Position numbers and translations under genes: made by a program
Assembly (NCBI GenBank): GCA_023230855.1
Contig: JALNWQ010000009.1
Location: 62,001 to 126,000, forward strand
Source: Solirubrobacteraceae bacterium
GTDB lineage: Bacteria > Actinomycetota > Thermoleophilia > Solirubrobacterales > Solirubrobacteraceae
Reading direction: 5' to 3'
Length of the DNA: 64,000 bases
Notes under the pieces: model-generated
Seen by the model: only the letters and a program-made list of their open reading frames with translations
Told to the model about the DNA's origin: nothing
The model's database searches: none
Part shown: in pieces, positions 1 to 8,028 of the stretch
How positions within the stretch are numbered: the first letter of the stretch is position 1
Layout: each line of letters begins with the position of its first letter

Positions 1-577
1 CGGGCGGATCGTCGGGACGGAGCTGCTCGAGGAGCGGCACCCCGATGTTGCCGGCGAGCCGGCTGCGGATCCCGACGTGCCCGAGCAGGTGGTGCAGCAG
101 CGAGCTCGTCGTGCTCTTGCCCTTCGTGCCGGTGACGCCGATGACCGTCTCGGCCGTCGTCCGCTCGGCCATCCACAGGGCGGTGCCGCCGGTGATCGTC
201 ACCCCCGCCGCGCGCAGGCGGTCGGCGTCGGCCCCGCGGACGGGCACCCCGGGCGAGCGGATGACGACGTCGCACGCCTCCAGCGCGTCGATCCCCGCCG
301 GACCGTGGAGCCAGGCGGGCCAGGGACGGTCGGCGTCGTCGTCGGCGGGGGGCGATCCGCCCGGGGGCGCGCCCGCCCCCGCGGGGACGAAGGTCGTGGC
401 GCCGTCGGCGGGCGGCCCGTCGGTGACGACGACGACGCGGGCGGCGGGCGCGTACCGCCGCAACGCCAGCACCGCGGCGCCACCCTCCCGTCCGGCGCCC
501 CACACGCCCACGCGACGCCCGTCGAGGTCGGCGATCCGCAGATCGGCCGGCGGCAGGGGGAGCGGGACGACGGTCAC
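1..577 (-). CDS. murD: UDP-N-acetylmuramoyl-L-alanine--glutamate ligase (MurD/MurD2), partial
   Basis: Mur ligase that adds glutamate to UDP-MurNAc-L-Ala in cytoplasmic peptidoglycan precursor synthesis. Only about 192 N-terminal residues lie in the window; the central and C-terminal ligase domains are cut off at the left edge. Seen directly: an N-terminal Rossmann-like motif GVWGAGREG (about residues 24-32) and the ATP P-loop GVTGTKGKSTTS (about residues 145-158), the classical Mur ligase signature. The chosen GTG start gives VTVVPLPLPPADLRIADL. A murL gene lies two genes upstream on the same strand, so this is more likely the MurD2 type that uses L-Glu than a canonical D-Glu MurD. That substrate choice is inferred from context only. 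Confidence 0.85.
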   Translation of the reverse strand, partial: MTVVPLPLPPADLRIADLDGRRVGVWGAGREGGAAVLALRRYAPAARVVVVTDGPPADGATTFVPAGAGAPPGGSPPADDDADRPWPAWLHGPAGIDALEACDVVIRSPGVPVRGADADRLRAAGVTITGGTALWMAERTTAETVIGVTGTKGKSTTSSLLHHLLGHVGIRSRLAGNIGVPLLEQLRPDDPP

Positions 578-615
578 GCGCGGAGGGTAGCCGTCGGTCG
601 CGGCGCCGCGCGAGG

Positions 616-1950
616 TCACGCGGGCGACCCGGCGACCGCACGGGCCAGGGCGTCGGCGAGGTCGCCACGCGGCTCGACGTCGACGGCGTCCAGGCCGAGC
701 CATCCCGCCATCCGACGCAGCTCGACCGCCAGGTCCGGGGCGACGTCGGCGTGCGCGGCGTCGGGCTCGGCGTGCGCCGCGCGCACGAGCAGCCTCCCGG
801 CCCCGACACGCTCGGCCTTGAGGTCCACCCGGGCCACGAGCCGCTCCCCGCGGAGGAACGGCAGGACGTAGTAGCCGTGCACCCGCCGGGCGGCGGGCAC
901 GTAGATCTCCAGCCGGTAGCGCATGCCGAACAGCGCCTCGGTACGGGTGCGCTCGAAGATCAACGGGTCGAACGGGGCCAGCAGCGCCCGCGCGTCGACG
1001 CGCCGCGGGATCCGGGCGTCGCGGTGCAGGTAGGCGTCGCGATCCCAGCCCTCGACCCGGACCGGCCGCAGCTCGCCGGCGTCGACGAGGTCGGCGATCG
1101 CCGGGCGGGCCTGCGCGGCGCCGAGGCGGAAGTAGTCCCGCAGGCACGGTCCGCTCGCCACCCCGTGGGCGCGGGCCGCGATCCGCACGAGGTCGCGGCG
1201 CGCGTCGGCCGGGTCCGGATCGGGCGCGGCGTGGATGTCCGGCGGCAGCACCCGCTCCGGCAGGTCGTAACGGCGCTCGAACTGCGCGGTGCGCCCCGCC
1301 GACGTCACCCGGCCGACGAAGAACAGGTGCTCCAGGGTCTGCTTCAGCGCCGTCCACCGCCACCCGTAGTCGTGGTCGTGGCGGGCGGCCGCGAGGACCG
1401 CGGCGAGCGCGGCGCGCCCGGCCGGACCGGCGTGCGGCGTCGCCGGGCCGTCGGCCCCGGCATCGCGCAGGAGCCGCTCGAGCGCGGCGGCGGTCACCGG
1501 CCCGTGGGCGGCGACGAGCGCCTCGACGGCGTCGAGCAGCGCCGGATCGTCGCCCGCGCGACGGATCGTGCCCCACGCCTCGTCGTGCACCCGGGCCATC
1601 CGCCAGCGCAGCAGGCGATGGGTGGCGGGCGGGACGAGCGACGCCTCGTGCGCCCAGTACTCGACGAGCCGCCGCGGACGACGCGCGGTCGCGCGCTCCA
1701 GCAGCGCGTCGTCGTACGGGCCGATCCGGCTGTACAGCGGCAGCCGGTGCGCCCGCGCCAGGACGTTGACCGAGTCGATCTGGAGGAGCCCGATCCGGTC
1801 GACGACCCGGTCGAGGTGCGCGGCCGTCACCCGCGCCGGCGGACGGCGGTGGTGACGGTCGGCGAACCCCTGGGCCGCGAGCGCGACCCGCCGGGCCTCG
1901 GCGCGGGACAGCACGTCCTCGCGCGGGATCCGCCGGTCGCCCCCGGGCAT
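616..1950 (-). CDS. YcaQ/AlkX-type winged-helix DNA glycosylase
   Basis: A 444-residue protein of the HTH_42 (YcaQ) superfamily, whose characterised members unhook DNA interstrand crosslinks and excise bulky alkylated bases. Visible family features are the LLQIDSVNVLARAHRLPLYS segment with the catalytic-type Q-x-D (residues 57-59), followed by a YxRxGPYD motif and EYWAHEASLVP. The length is normal for the family and no frameshift is apparent. It starts 10 bp after the stop of murL and ends 39 bp before the MurD start, all on the minus strand, so co-transcription is likely. A link between crosslink repair and wall synthesis is not obvious and may be accidental. Family assignment is firm; the exact lesion is unknown. 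Confidence 0.82.
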   Translation of the reverse strand: MPGGDRRIPREDVLSRAEARRVALAAQGFADRHHRRPPARVTAAHLDRVVDRIGLLQIDSVNVLARAHRLPLYSRIGPYDDALLERATARRPRRLVEYWAHEASLVPPATHRLLRWRMARVHDEAWGTIRRAGDDPALLDAVEALVAAHGPVTAAALERLLRDAGADGPATPHAGPAGRAALAAVLAAARHDHDYGWRWTALKQTLEHLFFVGRVTSAGRTAQFERRYDLPERVLPPDIHAAPDPDPADARRDLVRIAARAHGVASGPCLRDYFRLGAAQARPAIADLVDAGELRPVRVEGWDRDAYLHRDARIPRRVDARALLAPFDPLIFERTRTEALFGMRYRLEIYVPAARRVHGYYVLPFLRGERLVARVDLKAERVGAGRLLVRAAHAEPDAAHADVAPDLAVELRRMAGWLGLDAVDVEPRGDLADALARAVAGSPA

Positions 1951-1960
1951 CGCGCGCCGT

Positions 1961-3505
1961 TCAGGCCCCGAGCACCGCGGCGACCGCGCCGCGCAGGTCG
2001 TCGGGCAGGTCGACGAGCGCCGCGGCGTCGAGGACGAACGGGGCCTCGATCGCGATCGGATCGGGGGCCAGGCCCTGCAGGTGCTCGTCGCGGATGCGCC
2101 GGACGACGGCGTGGTCGGCCCACGGGCTCGGGCCGCCGCGCGTGCCGCCGATCGCGTCCTGGCCGACGACCGGCCGCGCGTCCTCGTCGCGGCCGGCGAC
2201 GAGCCGCATCGCGGTGAGCGACTCGGCCTCCTCCCCCACGCACTCGAACGGCTTGTGCTCCCGCAGGCCCGCGAGGTCGAGGAACCCGTCGGCCTGCGCC
2301 GGGTCGTCGAGCATGTCGACCCCGAAGATCGCGGTGAGCGCGGCCGGGTCGAGCCACGGCGCGAGCGCCAGGAACACGAACCGGCACTTCGGGCAGTCGC
2401 CGCACCAGTTCGACGCGCGGCGGGCCGGGTCGATCCGGAACACCGCGTTGCAGCTCGTGAACCGCGGGTGGTAGCGCGCCAGCCGCGAGAACGCCCGGGC
2501 GATCGCCAGCTCGCTCGCGGGCCGCAGGACCGACCGGTAGTCCGGCGCGGTCGCCACCTCGGCGGCCAGCAGGTCGCGGTACGCGCGCTCGAACGCGACG
2601 CCCTTGGACCACTGGTGGTTGACCTCCAGGCCGTCCCAGGTGAGGTTGGCCTCGGACGCCGACCGCTCGTTCGCCATCGCGACCGTGTCGGCGCCGTGGA
2701 GCACCGCGGCCATCGCCGCGATCGTCGACACCACCGCGGTGACCGGCACGTGGCCGTTGTGCGCCCCGGCGGCGTTGACGGCGCCGATGTTGGGCGACAG
2801 CGTGCGCGTCGCGACGGCGTGGGGCAGCGGCGGATCGGCGGTCGCCTCGACGCAGCCGACGATCGGGAACGCCCGGCCGACCGAGAAGCAGAGCGCGTCG
2901 CGACCGGCGCGCTGCACGACCTCGAGCGCGACGACCGAGTCCTTGCCCCCGCCGATCGGCACGAGCGTGCGCCCGGTGCGCGGGAGCGCCACGGGGCCGG
3001 GGGTCGGCGGCAGGGCGGCGGCCGCGGACGGGTCCGCCCCCGCCCCCAGCGACCCCGCGCCCTCGACCGGCGCGGGCCACGCTCCGCGCTCCCGCACGTC
3101 GATCCGGTTGACGTAGGCGAACTCGCCCAGGCCGAGCGTGTAGACGTCGCGCAGGAGCGTCGCCAGGCGCGGCGACAGCGCCGCCACGCCGTCGGCCGGG
3201 TCGTCGGCCAACGCGATCCGCGGCGGCGCGGCGGTCTTGAAGTACGAGGTGCCCGCCAGGAGGTGCAGCAGGCGCGCGAGCCGGCGCAGGACCTCGCGCC
3301 GGGCGGGGTCGGTGGGCCACGTGACGTCCTCGAACCGCACGGTCTCGACGAACCCGACGGCGTCGTCGAGCGCGTACCGGCAGGTGACCGTGGCGGTCGC
3401 CTCGTCGATCCGGACGTCGACGAACCGGAACGTCTCGTACGCGGCCGGGTCGAAGGCGTCCGGCGCGCGGGACGGGTCGGGCGGCGCGGGGCGGGTCGCG
3501 GTCAC
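1961..3505 (-). CDS. murL: UDP-N-acetyl-alpha-D-muramoyl-L-alanyl-L-glutamate epimerase (MurL)
   Basis: A 514-residue cytoplasmic protein that resembles MurL, the ATP-dependent enzyme that epimerises the terminal L-Glu of UDP-MurNAc-L-Ala-L-Glu to D-Glu. Seen directly: an N-terminal beta-rich part (RFVDVRIDE, YALDD, HLLAGTSYFK), an ATP pyrophosphatase-like P-loop PIGGGKDSVVALE at about 183-195, then NGHVPVTAVVS and MANERSASEANL, and a C-terminal CGDCPKCRF cysteine pair typical of the family. The downstream MurD ligase on the same strand matches the MurD2/MurL pairing described in Xanthomonas. Recognition is from memory of the family pattern, not from a search. The alternative would be an uncharacterised PP-loop protein. 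Confidence 0.78.
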   Translation of the reverse strand: MTATRPAPPDPSRAPDAFDPAAYETFRFVDVRIDEATATVTCRYALDDAVGFVETVRFEDVTWPTDPARREVLRRLARLLHLLAGTSYFKTAAPPRIALADDPADGVAALSPRLATLLRDVYTLGLGEFAYVNRIDVRERGAWPAPVEGAGSLGAGADPSAAAALPPTPGPVALPRTGRTLVPIGGGKDSVVALEVVQRAGRDALCFSVGRAFPIVGCVEATADPPLPHAVATRTLSPNIGAVNAAGAHNGHVPVTAVVSTIAAMAAVLHGADTVAMANERSASEANLTWDGLEVNHQWSKGVAFERAYRDLLAAEVATAPDYRSVLRPASELAIARAFSRLARYHPRFTSCNAVFRIDPARRASNWCGDCPKCRFVFLALAPWLDPAALTAIFGVDMLDDPAQADGFLDLAGLREHKPFECVGEEAESLTAMRLVAGRDEDARPVVGQDAIGGTRGGPSPWADHAVVRRIRDEHLQGLAPDPIAIEAPFVLDAAALVDLPDDLRGAVAAVLGA

Positions 3506-3567
3506 CGACCGAGGGTATCGGCCGACGTGCCGTCCCCCGCGACCGGCGGACCGCCTACGCTCGCCCC

Positions 3568-4017
3568 ATGCGGATCGCGGTGTCGTCGGACTCCACGGAC
3601 GGGGTGGCGCCCGAGCTCGTCGCGGCGCTGCGCGAGCGCGGGCACGACGTCGTGGCGTTCGGCGCGCTCGCCGACGGCGACCGGCCCGACTGGGCGTGGG
3701 CGTCGGCCGCCGCGGCGCGGGCCGTGGTCGACGGCGACGCCGACCAGGCGGTCGTCGCGTGCTGGACCGGCACCGGCGCGTCGATCGCGGCCAACAAGGT
3801 CCCCGGCATCCGCGCGGCGCTCTGCGTCGACGGTCCCACCGCCGACGGCGCGCGCCGCTGGAACGACGCCAACGTCCTGGCGCTCGGCCTACGGCTGCTG
3901 TCGCGTCCCGTGCTCGACGAGATCCTCGACGCGTGGTTCGCCGCCGCGCCGAGCGACGACGCGGACGACCGGGCGAACGTCGCCCACCTGGCGACGCTCG
4001 AGGCCGACGCGCGCTGA
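3568..4017 (+). CDS. RpiB/LacAB-family sugar-phosphate isomerase-like protein
   Basis: A 149-residue Rossmann-type protein of the RpiB/LacA/LacB superfamily. It keeps the core ACWTGTGASIAANKVPGIRA (C65 region) and the later NDANVLALG motif. In ribose-5-phosphate isomerase B the usual sequence is CGTGxGxSIAANK, and the N-terminus carries D-H-A-G. Here a Trp follows the Cys and the N-terminal motif reads SDSTDG, so the substrate may differ from ribose-5-phosphate. It is divergent from murL with only 62 bp between the starts, so both promoters must lie there. It is convergent with the next gene (11 bp apart). The role is unknown beyond a predicted aldose-ketose isomerase fold. Confidence 0.75.
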   Translation: MRIAVSSDSTDGVAPELVAALRERGHDVVAFGALADGDRPDWAWASAAAARAVVDGDADQAVVACWTGTGASIAANKVPGIRAALCVDGPTADGARRWNDANVLALGLRLLSRPVLDEILDAWFAAAPSDDADDRANVAHLATLEADAR

Positions 4018-4028
4018 GGCCCCGTCGC

Positions 4029-5237
4029 TCAGCGGACCGCGTCGAGCGTCTCCAGGTCGACCATCGCCTGGGCGATCCGGCCGACGATGAGCCGGCAGTG
4101 GTCCATCGGCTGCAGCACCGCGCCCAGGCGGCCCGCGGCGAGCGTGTAGAGCCAGAAGATGAGCCCGTGGAGCATCTGCTGGCGGTACTGCAGCCACGCG
4201 TCGTCGAACGACGGGGCGTCGCCGCCCTGCGCGGCCAGCTCGTCGAGGTAGAGCGCCAGCAGCTCGCGCTCCCACGCCCGACGGTCCTCGACGTCGAGCG
4301 CGGCGCTCAGCGCGTAGGCGTAGTCCAACGCCCAGCCGCCGCGGGCGATCCCCTGCCAGTCGTAGAGGTGCATCGACCCGTCCGGCAGGCGGAACCAGTT
4401 GGCGGGATGCGTGTCCTGGTGCAGCAGCGTCTGCGGACCGTCGGCGTTGATCCGCAGCGACCGCATCGCGGCGGGCACGATCTCCTTGCGGCGACGTCGC
4501 AGCGGCTCGGGGATGAGGTCGCCGGAGAACCGCACCCCGACCATCGCGCCCTCGCCGAACCGCGTCTTGACGTTGAACTCGGCCTGCCAGGCGTGGCAGT
4601 CTTTCAGGCCCCGGGCGGCCCACTCGCCCCGCAGGCGCGGGTCGCCCCACAGCGGCCCGTGGTAGCGCGCCATCTCGCGGACCATGCTCTCGGCGTCGGC
4701 GCGGTCGACCTCGATCGCGGCGTTGCCGAACGTCGCGCCCTTCTGCACCGCGATGTCGTCGGTGAGCAGGAGCGACCGGCCGGTCCGGGCGTCGAACCCG
4801 CCGTGGTACCCGCGCGGCGCCTCGAGCTGCAGGTGCGGGCGGATCCCCATGTAGAAGAGGTTCTCGGCGGCCGCCGCGCCGGTGATGCCGATGAGGATCC
4901 GCGAGCGGAGCTTGGGCGTCGCCTTGGTGTACAGGTCGACCGGCAGGCCGGCATCGCGCCCGGCGTCGTCGTAGGTCACCGTCACGGCGCGACGCGAGCT
5001 CGTGCCGTCGGAGCCCTCCCCGAGCCGGTGCGACACGACCCGGGCGCCGGGCGTGCCCGAGCAGAGCACCGCGGTGAGCCACTCGTCGGTGAGGTGCTCC
5101 GCCGACAGCGGCACGTCGTCGACGGTGCGCGGTGGAGTCGGCGCCCTGCGCCGCTCCTTCGCCACCGCGGTGACCATGCCGGCCACCGAGGTGAGGACGT
5201 CCCGGATGCCGGGGGTGCTGGGTGCGTCGGCGACCAT
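4029..5237 (-). CDS. APH/ecdysteroid-kinase-like phosphotransferase
   Basis: A 402-residue protein-kinase-like fold enzyme that probably phosphorylates a small molecule. Visible are the catalytic loop LLHQDTHPANWF (D276 region counted from this start) and the metal-binding LYDWQ segment about 15 residues later. A tryptophan-rich C-terminal helical part is typical of the EcKL/CHK and APH families. I chose the ATG at 5237 rather than one 69 bp upstream because the extra residues look non-coding and would run over an inverted repeat at 5252-5287. It is the next minus-strand gene after the mce operon and could be its distal member. The substrate cannot be told; a lipid or sterol derivative is only a contextual guess. 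Confidence 0.75.
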   Translation of the reverse strand: MVADAPSTPGIRDVLTSVAGMVTAVAKERRRAPTPPRTVDDVPLSAEHLTDEWLTAVLCSGTPGARVVSHRLGEGSDGTSSRRAVTVTYDDAGRDAGLPVDLYTKATPKLRSRILIGITGAAAAENLFYMGIRPHLQLEAPRGYHGGFDARTGRSLLLTDDIAVQKGATFGNAAIEVDRADAESMVREMARYHGPLWGDPRLRGEWAARGLKDCHAWQAEFNVKTRFGEGAMVGVRFSGDLIPEPLRRRRKEIVPAAMRSLRINADGPQTLLHQDTHPANWFRLPDGSMHLYDWQGIARGGWALDYAYALSAALDVEDRRAWERELLALYLDELAAQGGDAPSFDDAWLQYRQQMLHGLIFWLYTLAAGRLGAVLQPMDHCRLIVGRIAQAMVDLETLDAVR

Positions 5238-5251
5238 GCCCCAAGGGTAGC

Positions 5252-5287
5252 GCGTCGAACACCGAGTATGGACCCGATGTTCGACGC
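5252..5287. promoter_or_regulatory. 10-bp inverted repeat upstream of the phosphotransferase
   Basis: Arms GCGTCGAACA (5252-5261) and TGTTCGACGC (5278-5287) are perfect reverse complements separated by 16 bp. They sit 15 bp upstream of the phosphotransferase start and 73 bp downstream of the last mce stop. The half-sites resemble the TCGAAC of actinobacterial LexA boxes, but the spacing (18 bp between AAC and GTT) is far too long for one LexA site. It could be a two-site operator or a hairpin that attenuates read-through from the mce operon; there is no T-run. Confidence 0.45.
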
Positions 5288-5359
5288 TGTCCGGCGCCCT
5301 CCGCACGTCGGCCGGACACGAGGTCGACGCCGCGCCCGTCCGGGGAGGCCGGGCCGGCC

Positions 5360-6718
5360 TCAGCAGTCCGCGTGGACCCGCGGGTAGACGTAGCCCGTCT
5401 CGGGGATCTTCGACGGCCCGAGCGGCTGGTTGCCCTTGGCGACGGTCTTGCCCAGCGAGCCCGGCTTGGGGTACGGGTCGAAGTTCAGCGACGTCAGCGG
5501 CGACTTGTAGAGCAGGTCGGACACGCCCGCCGAGATCTCCGCCGGCAGCGCGACGACGGAGTTCTCGCCGACGATCGGGGCCAGGCGGATGAGGTGGCCG
5601 GTCGCGTCGTAGCTGTTGGACGACGAGCCCAGGCCGATCACGATGTGGAGGACCTCGGGGAAGTACGGCTTGGCGTACCGGGCGACCGGGGCGACCTCGC
5701 AGACCACGCGGTGGAGCTTGGGCAGCGCGGCGGCCAGCGGATCGGAGAGCTTCGTGACCCGCTCGAGGGTGTCCTCGAGGATCGGGGCCGCCGCCGACAG
5801 CTCGCGCAGCACCGCGCGACCGTCGGACGACGCCGCCGGGAGCCGCTTGACGACCGGCTGCAGGGCCTTGAGCGCACCGGTGAGCTCGTCGACGACGGGC
5901 GTCGCGGTACCGGACGTCGACCGCAGGACGCCGGACGTCTTCTTGACGCTGCGCAACGTCGCCGGCAGCGCGTCGATCGTCTCGCCGAGCGCCTCGTCCT
6001 GCCGGCGCAGGGCGTCGAGCGCCACGAGGCCGCGGTCGCCGATGTCGCGGATCGCCTGGTCACGCTGGCCGATCGCGGCGGCGACGTTCCCGAGCTGGTC
6101 GACGAGCCGTGCGGTCGACTTGCGCTCCGCGTACAGGACGTCGACGAAGTCCTGCGCGTGGCGGAGGAAGTCCCCGGCCTCGCGGAGCGTCACGTTGAGT
6201 TGCTCGCCGCGACCGTCGAGCCCCATGCCGAGGCTCTTCACCGTCTGGCGGGCCCGCTCGCGGGTGCCGCCCTTGAGGACGCTGAGGAGTCGGTCGACGT
6301 CGACGAACTCGTCGGCCTGCTCGACCGGCAGCCCGCCGCCGGACGCGATGGTCTGGGTGGACCGGCCGACCTCGATCGACACGTAGTTCTCGCCGACCGG
6401 GGTGTGCTGGCGGATGTGGACGCGCGAGTCCCGCGGCAGCGGCAGGACCTCGTCGTCCTCGATCTCGAGCAGGAGGCGGGCGCCGCGGCCCAGGCGCTTC
6501 ACCGACTTGACCTTGCCGACCTGGGCGCCGGCGACGGTCACGCGCGACCCGGGGGCCAGGGCGGCCCCGGTCGGGATGACGGCCGACACCTCGTACGTGT
6601 CGGAGAACGACGGCAGGCCACCGCCCCGGTCGAAGAGGAAGAGCGCCCAGGCCACCGCCACCGCGGTGAACACCATGAGGCTGAGGCAGTGCTTGTGCAG
6701 TGCGCGACGGCCCTCCAT
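5360..6718 (-). CDS. Mce family protein (sixth, most distal in the operon)
   Basis: A 452-residue MlaD/MCE-domain protein that would form part of a periplasm- or envelope-spanning lipid channel fed by the YrbE permeases. The N-terminus has one hydrophobic anchor (about residues 11-29, LMVFTAVAVAWALFLF), then the MCE domain (about 38-120, with PTGAALAPGSRVTVAGAQVG), a long helical region, and a C-terminal tail ending in a single Cys. The ATG overlaps the TGA of the gene upstream as TGATG, which fixes the start at 6718; an upstream extension in frame is a shadow of that gene. It is the sixth consecutive Mce gene, like mceF of mycobacterial mce operons, but one-to-one orthology is not claimed. 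Confidence 0.88.
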   Translation of the reverse strand: MEGRRALHKHCLSLMVFTAVAVAWALFLFDRGGGLPSFSDTYEVSAVIPTGAALAPGSRVTVAGAQVGKVKSVKRLGRGARLLLEIEDDEVLPLPRDSRVHIRQHTPVGENYVSIEVGRSTQTIASGGGLPVEQADEFVDVDRLLSVLKGGTRERARQTVKSLGMGLDGRGEQLNVTLREAGDFLRHAQDFVDVLYAERKSTARLVDQLGNVAAAIGQRDQAIRDIGDRGLVALDALRRQDEALGETIDALPATLRSVKKTSGVLRSTSGTATPVVDELTGALKALQPVVKRLPAASSDGRAVLRELSAAAPILEDTLERVTKLSDPLAAALPKLHRVVCEVAPVARYAKPYFPEVLHIVIGLGSSSNSYDATGHLIRLAPIVGENSVVALPAEISAGVSDLLYKSPLTSLNFDPYPKPGSLGKTVAKGNQPLGPSKIPETGYVYPRVHADC

Positions 6719-8028
6719 CAGCTCTCGTCCTCCTTCGTCGGCACGCGGCCGTCGATGGTCACGCCGCCGGCGCAGTTCTCGGCCGGCTTGCGCTTGGCGA
6801 CGCCGGGGATCCCCAGGTCGGGCGCGTTGACGGCGAGGTTGCCGCGCGGGATCGGGGCGCGGACGTCGCCGAACTTCGACAGCGACGCGTTCCACTGGAA
6901 GAAGCCCTGGACCGCCTTCTCGCACAGCGCCAGGCTGCGTGTGGCCTTGTCGAGCCACGGGGTCTGCGGGCTCAGCGCGTCGACGGTGTCGGACGCGTCG
7001 TCGGCGAGCGGACGCAGCGCCCGGGCGAACGGCACCAGCCGGTCGACCGGATCCATCAGGCGACGGACCGCCGGCGACAGCGCCGCGTCGAGCTTGCGGA
7101 CGGTCGACAGGTCGCCGGGCAGCCGTCGGGCGATCGGACGCAGGTCGGCCACGGCCCGGTCGACGTCCCCGAGCACCGCGACGACGGAGCGCAGGCCGGA
7201 GTCGACCGCCCGGGTCGTCTGGGGCAGCTCGGCGAGCGTGCGGTCGAGGTCGGCCGAGCCCTCCTGCAGCGTGCCGAGCGTCGCGGAGCCCTCGCGGACG
7301 AGCGTGCGGAGCTGCTGCTCGCGGTCGCCGAGCGTCTTCGTCAGCACGCCCGCGTTGTGGATGAGCCGCTTGACGGCCTTGTCGCGCTTGGCGAGCTCCT
7401 TCGTCAGCGTGTGGGCGCTCGCGACGAACGGCGTGAACTGGTTGACCGCGGCGCGCAGCGACCGGCCCCCGTCCTCCATCCCGTTGCCGAGGTTGTCGAG
7501 GAGCTGGGTGAGCCGGGTGCGCTCATTCGCCTCGAGGGTGTTGAGGACGTCGTTGACCTTGACGTTCACCGCCGTGCGGGACGCCGGGACGACGTGGTCC
7601 TCGTCCAGGCGGCCGGCCTTGGGCGTGCCCGGATCGATGATGTCGAGGTACTGGTCGTTGAGCGGCGTCTCGGGGCGCAGCTCTGCGCGGGCGTCGCGGT
7701 AGAGCGGGTAGTCCTCGCGGATCTTGATCCGCAGCACCGGCTGGGTGCCCTCGCGCTCGATCTTCATGATCGTCCCGGCGGGCACGCCGCGGTAGCGGAC
7801 GTCGTCGACGCCGGCGAGCACGCCGAACGCGTCGTCGACGGCGAACCGCGCCTGGACGGTGCTCTTCAGCAGCGTGTTGCTCAGCTGGCTGAAGATCGCG
7901 ATGCCGCCGGCGACGGTCGCCGCCACGGCGAGCAGCAGGATCGGGATCGACCGCACCGAGCGGCGCGTCTCCAGGGCCAGGCGACCCCGGGTGATCCCGT
8001 GGGTCATCCGATCGCGCGGATCCTTCAC
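6718..8028 (-). CDS. Mce family protein (fifth in the operon)
   Basis: A 436-residue MCE protein. The chosen start is a GTG at 8028 that overlaps the stop of the preceding gene as GTGA and is preceded by GGGAAGGAAGCC, a strong ribosome-binding site. It has an N-terminal anchor around residues 22-45 (ILLLAVAATVAGGIAIFSQL), an MCE domain with AGVDDVRYRGVPAGTI and LNDQYLDII, and a helical alpha tail rich in D/R/L. The predicted role is a subunit of the hexameric channel that moves lipids or sterols across the envelope. An internal ATG at 8007 is possible but lacks the coupling arrangement. Confidence 0.87.
   Translation of the reverse strand: MKDPRDRMTHGITRGRLALETRRSVRSIPILLLAVAATVAGGIAIFSQLSNTLLKSTVQARFAVDDAFGVLAGVDDVRYRGVPAGTIMKIEREGTQPVLRIKIREDYPLYRDARAELRPETPLNDQYLDIIDPGTPKAGRLDEDHVVPASRTAVNVKVNDVLNTLEANERTRLTQLLDNLGNGMEDGGRSLRAAVNQFTPFVASAHTLTKELAKRDKAVKRLIHNAGVLTKTLGDREQQLRTLVREGSATLGTLQEGSADLDRTLAELPQTTRAVDSGLRSVVAVLGDVDRAVADLRPIARRLPGDLSTVRKLDAALSPAVRRLMDPVDRLVPFARALRPLADDASDTVDALSPQTPWLDKATRSLALCEKAVQGFFQWNASLSKFGDVRAPIPRGNLAVNAPDLGIPGVAKRKPAENCAGGVTIDGRVPTKEDES

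Noticed and set aside
2081..4090. Very long plus-strand open frames opposite murL and elsewhere
   Set aside because: They are the GC-rich antisense shadows of real genes, with Arg/Ala/Pro-rich composition and no domain motifs. This holds for most long frames in the window.
5252..5287. LexA/SOS box
   Set aside because: The half-site TCGAAC fits but the actinobacterial LexA consensus has only 4 bp between AAC and GTT. Here it is 18 bp.
5360..8028. Longer starts for the distal mce genes (for example from 6958 or 8100)
   Set aside because: The extensions lie within the upstream genes in another frame and read as Arg/Pro/Gly-rich shadow sequence. The overlapping start/stop codons give better starts.
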